From an uncultured Victivallales bacterium (GTDB taxonomy: Bacteria; Verrucomicrobiota; Lentisphaeria; Victivallales; UBA1829): DNA of 64,000 nt. The stretch is taken from contig CAKUDG010000002.1 in the NCBI GenBank assembly GCA_934644965.1, positions 124,001 to 188,000 of the forward strand, given 5' to 3'. Made by a program: the position numbers and the translations under genes. Shown piece after piece: positions 33,975 to 42,729 of this stretch. Under the pieces are notes generated by a model, which did no database searches, was not told the origin of the DNA, and saw only the letters and a program-made list of their open reading frames with translations. Positions within the stretch are counted from its first letter, which is position 1. Each line of letters opens with the position of its first letter.

Positions 33975-36446
33975 ATGCCGAAGAGTCAGTTTGTTGATCC
34001 GTCCGAAGTCCGGAAATCCGGAGTTCTGGAATTCGGAACCATCCCGTTGAATGCGTACAACAAGACGCTGAAAGAGGAACGGGAAATCTACAGTGATGCC
34101 GATCTTGTCGGTATTTACAAGGATATGCAGTATATCCGTGAATTTGAAACCATGCTTTTCCAGGTCCGCACCACAAAGCATTATAATGGAGTTGACTATC
34201 TTTACACGGGTCCGGCACATCTTTACATCGGCCAGGAATCCGCGGCCGTCGGGATGGCGTACAGCCTGACGCATGACGATCAGATATTCGGTTCTCACCG
34301 CAGTCACGGCGAAGTGCTGGCCAAGGGATTCAACGCCGTGAGGAATCTTCCGGAAAAGGAACTGGAATCCATCATGAAGGAATTTCATGACGGTGCTCTT
34401 CTGAAGGTCATCGAAAAGGAAAACAAGACCGGCGATATCCGCGATCTCGCCACCGATTTCCTCCTCTACGGTTTCATGGCGGAACTTTTCGGACGCGAAA
34501 ACGGTTTCACGCGCGGCCTGGGCAACTCCATGCACGTGTTCTTCACCCCGTTCGGAATCTATCCGAACAACGCGATTGTCGGCGGTTCGGGCGGAATCAC
34601 GGTGGGAGCGGCTCTGTACAAGAAGGTCAACGGAAAGCCCGGGATCGTGGTGTGCAATATCGGAGACGGGTCTCTGGCGCGCGGGCCGGTCTGGGAAGCG
34701 CTGAATTTCTCCTCGATGGATCAGTTCTATCAGCTCTGGGAAGGAGCCTATCGCGGCGGACTTCCGTTGATTTTCAACTGCTTCAACAACAGTTACGGAA
34801 TGGGCGGCCAGACGGCCGGAGAAACCATGGCCTACGGCATTGCCGCAAGAATCGGAGCAGGGGTGAATGCGGATATGATGCATTCGGAACGGGTGGACGG
34901 ATACAATCCGCTTGCAGTCATCGATGCTTTCCGGCGCAAACGTAAAATTCTGGAGGAAAAACGCGGACCGGTCTTTCTCGACACCGTCACCTACCGTTTT
35001 GTCGGGCATTCAGCAACCGACAGTTCCACCTACCGTACGAAAGAGGAAATCGAAGCCTGGCAGAAAGTCGACGCCATTGCCGTGTACCGTGAAAAGCTGG
35101 AAAAGGGCAAAGTCGCGGCCGGCGCAGTTTTTGATGAAATCAACGAATCCATCAAAAACCGCATCACCCGTTTGATGAAACTGGCCATCGACGATTCCAT
35201 CTCCCCGCGGATCAATCCCGCCTCCGAACCCGATGCCATCCGGAAATACATGTTCTCCAACAAGCATGTGGAGAAATATGACAGCCGGAAGCCGGACGTT
35301 TCCATGCCTCTGGAGGAAAATCCGCGCATTCTGAAACTGAAGGACAAAATCCGCTTCGGTCTGGATTCCAACGGGAAGGAAGTCTCCAAGCTGAAGGTTT
35401 TCTCTCTCCGCGATGCACTTTTCGAGGCCATCATCCACAAGTTCTATTCCGATCCGACCCTCATCGCCTTCGGCGAGGACAACCGCGACTGGGGCGGAGC
35501 TTTCGGCGTATACGGCGGACTCACCGACTCCATTCCCTATCACCGTTTCTTCAATGCTCCGATTTCGGAAAGCGCGATTGTGGCGGTGGCGGTCGGGTAT
35601 GCGATGTGCGGCGGGCGCGCCATTCCCGAACTGATGTACTGCGACTTCCTCGGATGTGCCGGAGATGAAGTCTTCAATCAGATGGCGAAATGGCAGAGCA
35701 TGTCTGCGGGGATTCTCCAGATGCCAGTGGTTCTCCGAGTTTCCGTCGGTGCGAAATACGGAGCGCAGCATGCGCAGGACTGGACGAGTCTTGTTTCCCA
35801 CATTCCCGGGCTCAAAGTCTGTTTTCCCGCCACACCCTATGATGCAAAGGGGCTCATGAACGCCGCTCTTTCCGGAAGCGATCCCGTGGTCTTTTTTGAG
35901 AGTCAGAAACTCTACGATATCGGAGAAATGTTCCATGAAGGCGGCGTACCGGAAGAATATTATGAAATTCCGATCGGAGAGCCGGATATCAAACGGCGCG
36001 GCGGCGACCTCACGATTCTGAGTGTGGGCGCCTCGCTCTACCCGGCCATGACGGCGGCGAAACGCCTGAGCGCTGAGTTCGGACTGGAGGCGGAGGTGAT
36101 TGATGCCCGCAGTCTCGTTCCCTTCAATTACGATCCTGTGATCGAATCTGTGAAGAAGACCGGACGCATCGTTCTGATTTCCGATGCCTGCGAACGCGGA
36201 TCTCATCTGAATGATTTTGCATCCAATCTGACCCGTCTCTGCTTTGACCATCTTGATGCGCCTCCGATGATTGTGAGTGCGCCCAATACCATTTCTCCGT
36301 GTCCGGAACTGGAGAAATTCTATTATCCGCAGGCGTCCTGGATTCTCGACGCCGTGCATGAGGGAATTCTTCCGCTGCCGGGGTATGTGCCGGAAATGAA
36401 CTTTACACGGGTGGAGAAAATCCGCCGTGAAAAACTGGGGATCTGA
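33975..36446 (+). CDS. fused alpha-beta E1 component of a 2-oxoacid dehydrogenase
   Basis: An 823-aa thiamine-diphosphate enzyme in which E1 alpha (residues ~30-440) and E1 beta (~475-820), usually two proteins, are joined. Alpha part: AHLYIGQESAAVGMAYSL, SHRSHGEVLAKG, the ThDP motif from GDGSLARGPVWEALNF to NNSYGMGGQ, and TYRFVGHSATDSSTYR. Beta part: FSLRDALFEAI, FGEDNRDWGGAFGVYGGL, ISESAIVAVAVGYAM, GAQHAQDWTS, VIDARSLVPFN. It decarboxylates a 2-oxoacid (or acetoin) and loads the E2 lipoyl arm. An alpha-subunit stretch between ~110 and 160 is longer than usual (EFHDGALLKVIEKENKTGDI). The next gene follows after 6 bp. Confidence 0.92.
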   Translation: MPKSQFVDPSEVRKSGVLEFGTIPLNAYNKTLKEEREIYSDADLVGIYKDMQYIREFETMLFQVRTTKHYNGVDYLYTGPAHLYIGQESAAVGMAYSLTHDDQIFGSHRSHGEVLAKGFNAVRNLPEKELESIMKEFHDGALLKVIEKENKTGDIRDLATDFLLYGFMAELFGRENGFTRGLGNSMHVFFTPFGIYPNNAIVGGSGGITVGAALYKKVNGKPGIVVCNIGDGSLARGPVWEALNFSSMDQFYQLWEGAYRGGLPLIFNCFNNSYGMGGQTAGETMAYGIAARIGAGVNADMMHSERVDGYNPLAVIDAFRRKRKILEEKRGPVFLDTVTYRFVGHSATDSSTYRTKEEIEAWQKVDAIAVYREKLEKGKVAAGAVFDEINESIKNRITRLMKLAIDDSISPRINPASEPDAIRKYMFSNKHVEKYDSRKPDVSMPLEENPRILKLKDKIRFGLDSNGKEVSKLKVFSLRDALFEAIIHKFYSDPTLIAFGEDNRDWGGAFGVYGGLTDSIPYHRFFNAPISESAIVAVAVGYAMCGGRAIPELMYCDFLGCAGDEVFNQMAKWQSMSAGILQMPVVLRVSVGAKYGAQHAQDWTSLVSHIPGLKVCFPATPYDAKGLMNAALSGSDPVVFFESQKLYDIGEMFHEGGVPEEYYEIPIGEPDIKRRGGDLTILSVGASLYPAMTAAKRLSAEFGLEAEVIDARSLVPFNYDPVIESVKKTGRIVLISDACERGSHLNDFASNLTRLCFDHLDAPPMIVSAPNTISPCPELEKFYYPQASWILDAVHEGILPLPGYVPEMNFTRVEKIRREKLGI

Positions 36447-36452
36447 TCTCAA

Positions 36453-37715
36453 ATGAAAACAACGGCAGTAAGACTTTACGGAAAGGAAGACCTCCGTCTG
36501 GAGACCTTTGAACTGCCTCCGATGAAGGAGGATGAAATTCTGGCCAGGATTGTTTCTGACAGTCTGTGCATGTCCAGCTTCAAGGCCTCGGAGCAGGGGG
36601 CGAAACACAAACGCGTACCGGACAATGTTGCGGAGAATCCGATCATCATCGGGCATGAATTCTGCGGCGAGATCGTGGAGGTCGGGTCCAAATGGGCCTC
36701 CCGGTTCAAAAAGGGAGACCATTTTTCGATTCAGCCTGCGCTGAACTACAAAGGAACGCTGAATTCCCCCGGATACTCCTATCCCTATATCGGCGGAGAC
36801 GCCACTTATATCATCATCCCGAACGAGGTGATGGAACTGGGCTGTCTGCTTCCGTACGCGGGGGAGGCGTTCTTCTACGGATCCCTGGCGGAACCGATGA
36901 GCTGCATCGTCGGTGCTTTTCATGCGAACTATCACACCACGAACGGGAGTTACGTCCACAGAATGGGGATTGTGGAAGGGGGAAAGATGGCGCTCCTGGC
37001 GGGAGTCGGGCCGATGGGGCTTGGCGCAATCGACTATGCTCTGCACGGTCCCAGACGCCCCGGACTGCTGGTCGTTACGGATATTGATGACGCCCGTCTC
37101 GCCCGCGCAGAGGAGCTTTATCCTCCGGAATCCGCTGCAAAGGACGGAATCCGTCTCGTCTACCTGAACACCAGGGAAGGGGATGCGGTTCAGAAACTGA
37201 TGGAAGTTTCCGGAGGAAGCGGATATGACGACGTCATGTGCTTTGCCCCGGTCCGCGCCGTCGTTGAGACTGGCGACCGGATCCTTGCCAGAGACGGATG
37301 TCTGAATTTCTTCGCCGGCCCCATGGATCCTGCTTTCCGTGCCGAATTCAATTTCTACAATGTTCATTACGCATCCACTCACATTGTCGGCACCTCCGGT
37401 GGAAACACGGACGATATGATCGAATCCCTGAAGCTGATGGAAGAAGGGCGGATCAATCCCGCCGCGATGATTACGCATATCGGCGGTCTGGACGCCGTCA
37501 TCGGCGCCACGCTGAACCTTCCGCGCATTCCGGGAGGAAAGAAACTCATTTACACCGGAATCCAGATGGAACTCTGCGCCATTTCCGACTTTGCTGAAAA
37601 GGGCAAAAGCGATCCTCTCTTCGCCAGACTGGCGGAATCGGTTGCAAAACACCGGAATCTCTGGAATGCGGAGGCGGAAAAAATCCTGCTTTCTCATTTC
37701 GGCGTACTCCCGTGA
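36453..37715 (+). CDS. zinc-type dehydrogenase resembling L-sorbose-1-phosphate reductase (SorE)
   Basis: A 420-aa medium-chain dehydrogenase. Zinc/catalytic region: SDSLCMSSFKASEQG with the catalytic-site Cys, GHEFCGEIVEVGSKW, and EPMSCIVGAFHANYH. The Rossmann segment is ALLAGVGPMGLGAIDYAL. The overall pattern (long N-domain with YPYIGGDATYIIIP, C-terminal TGIQMELCAISDF) is that of SorE-type reductases, which interconvert L-sorbose-1-phosphate and glucitol-6-phosphate. The substrate is inferred only from family. It sits 6 bp downstream of the E1 gene and 59 bp before the aldolase/SDR fusion, so is surely in the same operon. Confidence 0.8.
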   Translation: MKTTAVRLYGKEDLRLETFELPPMKEDEILARIVSDSLCMSSFKASEQGAKHKRVPDNVAENPIIIGHEFCGEIVEVGSKWASRFKKGDHFSIQPALNYKGTLNSPGYSYPYIGGDATYIIIPNEVMELGCLLPYAGEAFFYGSLAEPMSCIVGAFHANYHTTNGSYVHRMGIVEGGKMALLAGVGPMGLGAIDYALHGPRRPGLLVVTDIDDARLARAEELYPPESAAKDGIRLVYLNTREGDAVQKLMEVSGGSGYDDVMCFAPVRAVVETGDRILARDGCLNFFAGPMDPAFRAEFNFYNVHYASTHIVGTSGGNTDDMIESLKLMEEGRINPAAMITHIGGLDAVIGATLNLPRIPGGKKLIYTGIQMELCAISDFAEKGKSDPLFARLAESVAKHRNLWNAEAEKILLSHFGVLP

Positions 37716-37774
37716 AAACGCCTGGACTCGCAGAATGAATGAGAAGTGAGAGACAGACAAAAAAGGTGATCTGA

Positions 37775-39724
37775 ATGTCTTTGCGGATTCTGACAGAACT
37801 TTCCCGCCGTTACGGAGCGGATCCCGCCTTCACTCTGGCGGGAGGTGGAAACACCTCCTGGAAAGAAGACGGCGGGCGCTTCCTCCACGTGAAACCCAGC
37901 GGAGTGGCCCTTGCTGAAATTCATGAGGAGGATTTTGTGAAAATGGACCGGAAAATTCTCCGGGAGTGTTTCTCTCTCGGAGATGATTCCGTTTCCTTCT
38001 CTTCTGTGCGGGAACGGGAGGAGCGGGTCAAAAAACTCATGGACTATGCTGTTCTTTCTTCCGGGGAGGGGCGTCGTCCTTCCGTGGAAGCGCCGCTTCA
38101 TGAAATCATGCCGTTCCGTTACGTGGTGCATCTGCATCCGGCACTGGTCAACGCCATGACCTGCGGACGGGAGGGAAAACGGATCGCCTCAGATCTGTTT
38201 CCGGATGCAATGTGGGTGGACTACTGCGATCCGGGCCTGACTCTCGCATGCAGAGTCAGGGAGGAAATGGAGAAATACCGGGATGGACACGGGGGAATGG
38301 ATCCGGCTGTGATTTTTCTGCAGAACCACGGGGTTTTCGTCGGTGCGGATGAGGAGGAGGATCTTGTCCGGATCTATGAGTCAATGATGGAGAAATTACG
38401 TCGTCACTGTCTGGAACGCGGTTTCTCCCTCACTCTTTCCAAGGCGGAAGAGCCTGACGGGGAAACTGTGATGGCGCTTGCTCCGCTTCTTCGCGGATGG
38501 CTCCTTTCGGGGACACGTGCACCTGTTGTTTCATCGGCGGGGGCTTTTTCGATTCCGCGCGGACCTCTGACTCCGGATCACCTGGTGTATGCCAAAGCCT
38601 TCGGTCTGATTTCGGATCATCCGGATCATGGGAGCATTCTCCGTTTCCGGGAAGAACACAAGTATCTGCCCCGGATGCTGGAAATTCCGGGGCGGGCGGT
38701 GTTCTGTTGCGGGGAATCGCTTTCCTCTGCGCTGACAGTACGTGCTCTTGCGGAAAACGGCGCTCTGATCGAACAGCTTGCACCCGCTTTTGGTGGTGTG
38801 CATTATCTGACTGATTCCCAAAGGGAATTCATCGAGAACTGGGAAGTGGAGTCCTACCGGGCAAGTGTCGCGGCCGGAAGCAGGAGCGGAAAGAAGGGTT
38901 CCCGTCCCATGAGCGGTCTTGTGGCCGTGGTGACGGGCGGGGCACAGGGATTCGGCTTCGGGATTGCCCGCTATCTGGCATCGGAAGGCGCGGATGTGGC
39001 GATTGCAGATCTGAATGTTTCCGGAGCCGTGGAAGCCGCGCGGAAGCTCGGAGGAGAAGAAGGCGGAGGAGGATGCAGAGGCTTTTCTGTGAACATTGCA
39101 GATGAAGAATCGGTGAAGGCTCTGTTTGAAGAACTGGTCTCCGTCTATGGAGGAGTGGATCTCTTCGTGGCGAACGCGGGTGTGCTGAAGGCGGGATCTG
39201 TGAAAAATTTCGAGCTCAGGGACTGGGAACTGGTGACGGATGTCAATTACAACGGATATTTTCTCTGCGTGAAGCACTGTTCGCGTCTGATGGCGCGTCA
39301 GAACGCTGTTTCGGGACTCTGGACGGATATTGTTCAGGTGAATTCCAAAAGCGGGCTGGCAGGATCCCGTGCGAACGGAGCTTATGCCGGAAGCAAGTTC
39401 GGAACGCTAGGTCTTACACAGAGCTTCGCATTGGAACTGGTTGCAGATCATATTAAAGTCAATTCCGTTTGTCCCGGAAATTTTTTTGACGGTCCTCTCT
39501 GGAGTGATCCGGAAAAAGGTCTTTTTGTCCAGTATCTTGCCGCAGGGAAGGTTCCGGGGGCGAAAACCGCTGCGGATGTCCGGGAGTATTATGAAAAACT
39601 TATCCCTATGCACCGCGGATGTCTTCCCGAAGACGTGGCAAGAGCGATTGTCTATGCGGTTTGCCAGAATTATGAAACCGGGCAGGCTATTCCCGTGACG
39701 GGCGGCCAGATCATGCTGAATTGA
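37775..39724 (+). CDS. fused class II aldolase / short-chain dehydrogenase
   Basis: A 649-aa bifunctional protein. Residues ~1-370 are a class II (FucA/RhaD-type) aldolase: AGGGNTSWKEDGG, EAPLHEIMPFRYVVHLHPALVNAM with the metal-binding HLH, and LQNHGVFV with the third His. Residues ~385-649 are a short-chain dehydrogenase: VVTGGAQGFGFGIARYL, FVANAGVL, QVNSKSGLAGS with Ser and YAGSKFG with Tyr/Lys; the tail resembles sorbitol-6-phosphate dehydrogenase. Related fusions act on rhamnulose-1-phosphate and lactaldehyde. The specific substrate is uncertain. AAGGTGA precedes the ATG. Confidence 0.88.
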   Translation: MSLRILTELSRRYGADPAFTLAGGGNTSWKEDGGRFLHVKPSGVALAEIHEEDFVKMDRKILRECFSLGDDSVSFSSVREREERVKKLMDYAVLSSGEGRRPSVEAPLHEIMPFRYVVHLHPALVNAMTCGREGKRIASDLFPDAMWVDYCDPGLTLACRVREEMEKYRDGHGGMDPAVIFLQNHGVFVGADEEEDLVRIYESMMEKLRRHCLERGFSLTLSKAEEPDGETVMALAPLLRGWLLSGTRAPVVSSAGAFSIPRGPLTPDHLVYAKAFGLISDHPDHGSILRFREEHKYLPRMLEIPGRAVFCCGESLSSALTVRALAENGALIEQLAPAFGGVHYLTDSQREFIENWEVESYRASVAAGSRSGKKGSRPMSGLVAVVTGGAQGFGFGIARYLASEGADVAIADLNVSGAVEAARKLGGEEGGGGCRGFSVNIADEESVKALFEELVSVYGGVDLFVANAGVLKAGSVKNFELRDWELVTDVNYNGYFLCVKHCSRLMARQNAVSGLWTDIVQVNSKSGLAGSRANGAYAGSKFGTLGLTQSFALELVADHIKVNSVCPGNFFDGPLWSDPEKGLFVQYLAAGKVPGAKTAADVREYYEKLIPMHRGCLPEDVARAIVYAVCQNYETGQAIPVTGGQIMLN

Positions 39725-39758
39725 AAAAAATCACTCTGAACAACAACTTCCAGGGGAG

Positions 39759-39784
39759 GGACTTCCGGATGTTTTCCGGAGTCC
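39759..39784 (+). terminator. hairpin after the aldolase/SDR gene
   Basis: GGACT-T-CCGGA (39759-39769) pairs with TCCGG-AGTCC (39775-39784) around a 5-base loop with one bulged T, 35 bp after the stop; pyrimidine-rich sequence follows. It probably ends the DeoR-led transcript. The remaining 39785-40066 contains A/T-rich runs and no gene. Confidence 0.45.
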
Positions 39785-40066
39785 TTCCGTTTCTTCCTCC
39801 CGGATGTCTTGCACATTTGCTTTTTTCCTGTTCCGGGGATATCTTTTCCCTGAGGGATACTCTTTTGGAAGAGTCTGGGTTTTTGGGAAAGCGTTTTTTC
39901 TGATTTTTCTCCTGCAGCACCCTCCGGGAGATTGTTTCTTTTTTTTCTGTGACAAGCTGAAAAAATCCGGGAAAAAGTGCTGTCAATGAAGAAATAAGGA
40001 GAATAAAAGAAATCTTTGAAAATAATAAAAAAAATCCAGAAATAGAATAAGTAAGAAAGAATAAAG

Positions 40067-41149
40067 ATGGATGAACGTTTGAACAGTTTTGATTCCGCGG
40101 CCCGCCGAGAGGCTCTGGAAGAGTTTGCGGATGGGAATACGCGATTCAATATGCACTGCCACAGTTTTTTTTCATACAGCGGCTATGGCTTTTCGCCATC
40201 GGCGCTGGCGGTTCTGGCGAAGCAGGAGAACTGGCGTGCGGCGGGCATGGTGGATTTCGATGTACTGGATGGAGTCGATGAGTTTTTGTCTGCCGCACAA
40301 CGTCTGGGCGTGCGTGCGGTTGCTGGGTTGGAAACGCGCGTTTTTATTCCGGAACTGAAGGATGTGGAAATCAATTCTCCCGGGGAACCCGGGGTGGCCT
40401 ATCATCTGGGATACGGTTTTTCCTCGTCTACAGTGCCGGAAGGGGCGAGGGCCTTTCTGAAGAGTCTCAGGGAGAAGGCGTCTGCGCGGATCCGCCGCCA
40501 GATCGAACAGGTGAACGCTCTGCTTTTGGAAACGCCTCTGGATGCGGGGAAGGTCGCCGCTGAATTCACGCCGGGCGGCAATCTGACGGAACGCCATCTC
40601 TGCATGGCCTACCGGATTGCGGCGGAACGGGTTTTCCCGGAAGTGGAGGAACGGCGTGCCTACTGGATGGAGAAAATCGGTATCTGGGATGCTGATCCGG
40701 TCGTATTGGAAGGTCTGATCCGTGCTAAAACCATGAAACGGGGAGGGGTCGGATATATCCAGGCGGAGGCCTCTTCCTTCCCGACATTGGAGGAAATGAA
40801 CCGTTTCGTCGTTTCCTGCGGTGCTGTTCCGACCGTTGCCTGGCTGAACGGACTCTCCGCCGGAGAAAAGGATCCCGGAAGGCTTCTGGATCTGCATTGC
40901 CGTGCCGGGGCCGGGGCTGTGACTTTGATTCCGGATCGGAACTGGAATGTCCCGGATCCGGGAATACGGACTCTCCTGACCGATGCCATGGATTCTTTCA
41001 TCACCGCATGCATGGAACGGAAACTCCCCGTTCTCGCAGGAACGGAAATGAATGCGCCCGGGCAGAAACTGGCGGATGATTTCACCGTTCCCGCACTGGC
41101 CCCTTATCTGGGGGTCTTCACAGCCGGAGCTGATGCACTGGCAAAATGA
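40067..41149 (+). CDS. PHP-domain metal-dependent hydrolase
   Basis: A 360-aa PHP (polymerase and histidinol phosphatase) protein, predicted cytosolic. The first metal-binding motif is FNMHCHSFFSYSG (HxH plus His/Ser variants), followed by AAGMVDFDVLDGVDEFL in place of the usual TDHN and VRAVAGLETRVF for the Glu ligand. The second half carries AVTLIPDRNW and VLAGTEMNAPGQK. PHP proteins hydrolyse phosphate esters; the target is unknown. The ribosome site is weak (AGAAAGAATAAAG). The position between two polyol-type genes suggests a role with sugar phosphates. Confidence 0.75.
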   Translation: MDERLNSFDSAARREALEEFADGNTRFNMHCHSFFSYSGYGFSPSALAVLAKQENWRAAGMVDFDVLDGVDEFLSAAQRLGVRAVAGLETRVFIPELKDVEINSPGEPGVAYHLGYGFSSSTVPEGARAFLKSLREKASARIRRQIEQVNALLLETPLDAGKVAAEFTPGGNLTERHLCMAYRIAAERVFPEVEERRAYWMEKIGIWDADPVVLEGLIRAKTMKRGGVGYIQAEASSFPTLEEMNRFVVSCGAVPTVAWLNGLSAGEKDPGRLLDLHCRAGAGAVTLIPDRNWNVPDPGIRTLLTDAMDSFITACMERKLPVLAGTEMNAPGQKLADDFTVPALAPYLGVFTAGADALAK

Positions 41150-41194
41150 GAGAAACGCAAGGCGAAAAGAGAAAAGAACAGAGGGAAAAAAACA

Positions 41195-41226
41195 CTGAAA
41201 AAACGCTGAAAAAACGCTGAGAAAAC
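41195..41226 (+). repeat. 11-bp tandem repeat
   Basis: CTGAAAAAACG occurs at 41195 and 41206 with a degenerate third copy (CTGAGAAAAC) at 41217, ~45 bp after the PHP gene. Confidence 0.8.
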
Positions 41227-41368
41227 CTTCTCCCTTTCATCAAATAAGCTGAACAAGTCAAAAGTTTTTTGTGTGTGAAACAATAAGAACGACCGGGTCC
41301 CCAGGCGCATTCCGGAAAGACTGCGATTGGACTGCTGCGGGATTTACGGTGTGGAAAGGATGGATTTC

Positions 41369-42493
41369 ATGAGCACATTTGTCGGAGTCGGACTGGGACC
41401 GATTCAAACGGGGATTTTTCTTGCCGGAGCCTCGAAGGGCGGTTTCAGCCGCATCGTGATAGCGGAAGTCAATGATAAGATCAAGGATGCCGTGAATGCG
41501 GCACATTCGGTGACAATTCACATTGCCGCTTCAGATAGAGTCTATTCGGAAACCTATCCCAACGTGGAAGTCTGGAATCCCCTGATTCCGGAGGAACGGG
41601 CGAAGCTGGTTCAGGCGGCTTCGGAGGCATCGGAACTGGCGACTGCGCTTCCGAGCGTCAAATTCTTTTCCTCCTGTGCACCCTGGATGCGCGAAGGCTT
41701 TGAACTCCGTCCGGAAGCGCGCCGTTTCATTTACACGGCGGAGAACAACAATCATGCGGCAGAGGAACTTGCAGCAGCTGTCGGGAAAAGTTTTCCGAAC
41801 ACATTCTATCTGAATACTGTTGTAGGGAAGATGAGCGGTGTGTTTGAAGCCGTTCCCGGCGGACGTTCCCCGATCGCTCCCGGTGCGGGTGTGGGGCATC
41901 TCGTGGAGGAATTTTCCCGGATTTACATTTCCAGCTGTCCGGGAATCGAAACACGCCAGGTCCGTTCGCTCTATGAAAAAAAGGATCTCTATCCGTTTGA
42001 AGAAGCCAAGCTTTACGGACATAACGCAGTGCATTTCCTTCTCGGAATGCTTGGAAAAACCCGTTCCTGCGCATTTATGAGCGACCTTGCTCAACATCCG
42101 GATCTGATGGCCGAAGCCCGCGCTGCCTTCGTCGGGGAATCCGGCGCCGCGCTGGTGAAAAAATATCATGGACTTCAGGACGAGCTTTTCACTGAAAAGG
42201 GGTTCGCCGAATATGCCGACGATCTCCTGAAACGTATGACCAATCCCTTCCTGAAAGATGCCGTCAGCCGGATTACACGGGATCTCGAACGGAAACTCGG
42301 ATGGGATGACCGCGTGATCGGTACTATGCGTCTGGTCCTGAGTCAGGGCTTCGAACCGGCGAATTTCGCTGTCGGAGCCAGACTCGCCCTTGCGGAATTC
42401 GCAGGAGAATCCGATAAGAAGGCCGTCCTGGAAAAACTCTGGCCCAAGCCCTGGTCCGCAGAGCATGACGCCATCGCAAGCAGAATTCTCTGA
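41369..42493 (+). CDS. mannitol-1-phosphate 5-dehydrogenase-like polyol dehydrogenase
   Basis: A 374-aa member of the long-chain polyol dehydrogenase family, near MtlD in length (382). The N-terminal nucleotide fold starts FVGVGLGPIQTGIFLAGASK and the sequence has VTIHIAASDRV. The C-terminal catalytic motif is KLYGHNAVHFLLG (Lys, Asn, His). The glycine motif (GVGLGPIQ) differs from the GxGNIGRG of MtlD, so the exact substrate is uncertain. The ATG at 41369 is chosen because AAAGG lies ~9 bp upstream; the ATG at 41360 has no spacer. It is likely functionally tied to the upstream polyol locus. Confidence 0.8.
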   Translation: MSTFVGVGLGPIQTGIFLAGASKGGFSRIVIAEVNDKIKDAVNAAHSVTIHIAASDRVYSETYPNVEVWNPLIPEERAKLVQAASEASELATALPSVKFFSSCAPWMREGFELRPEARRFIYTAENNNHAAEELAAAVGKSFPNTFYLNTVVGKMSGVFEAVPGGRSPIAPGAGVGHLVEEFSRIYISSCPGIETRQVRSLYEKKDLYPFEEAKLYGHNAVHFLLGMLGKTRSCAFMSDLAQHPDLMAEARAAFVGESGAALVKKYHGLQDELFTEKGFAEYADDLLKRMTNPFLKDAVSRITRDLERKLGWDDRVIGTMRLVLSQGFEPANFAVGARLALAEFAGESDKKAVLEKLWPKPWSAEHDAIASRIL

Positions 42494-42495
42494 AG

Positions 42496-42535
42496 CGGAA
42501 AATCCATAAACAAAGCTGTTTTCCGGCTGATTTTT
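42496..42535 (+). terminator. weak terminator after the polyol dehydrogenase gene
   Basis: CGGAAAA (42496-42502) and TTTTCCG (42519-42525) form a 7-bp stem with a 16-base loop, followed by TTTTT at 42531. Confidence 0.4.
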
Positions 42536-42639
42536 CAGGGAAAAGGGGCGGAAAGGACATCCGAAAGAACGAGTTTTCCAGTAAGGGGAAACTCATTCAA
42601 TGCCAGAGACAAAAGAGAGAAGAAAGAAGAGAGTGATTT

Positions 42640-42690
42640 TTGTTTCTTTTCCCCCCCCCCCGGGGAGAGGGGGAGAGAAGAAAAACAAAG
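42640..42690. terminator. bidirectional C-run/G-run hairpin between convergent operons
   Basis: A pyrimidine arm (42640-42661, ending in eleven C) can pair imperfectly with a purine arm (42662-42690, GGGGAG then GGGGGAGAGAAGAAAAACAAAG). It lies between the convergent polyol dehydrogenase and amidase genes and has T runs on both strands. Confidence 0.45.
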
Positions 42691-42729
42691 TTTTGTCATA
42701 TTTTTTCTTTGTCTTTCTCTTTACCGCCC

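Noticed and set aside
35010..37760. 916-codon minus-strand ORF
   Set aside because: It spans the complement of two real genes (E1 fusion and SorE-like) and has shadow-type composition (His/Arg/Gln-rich, no domain).
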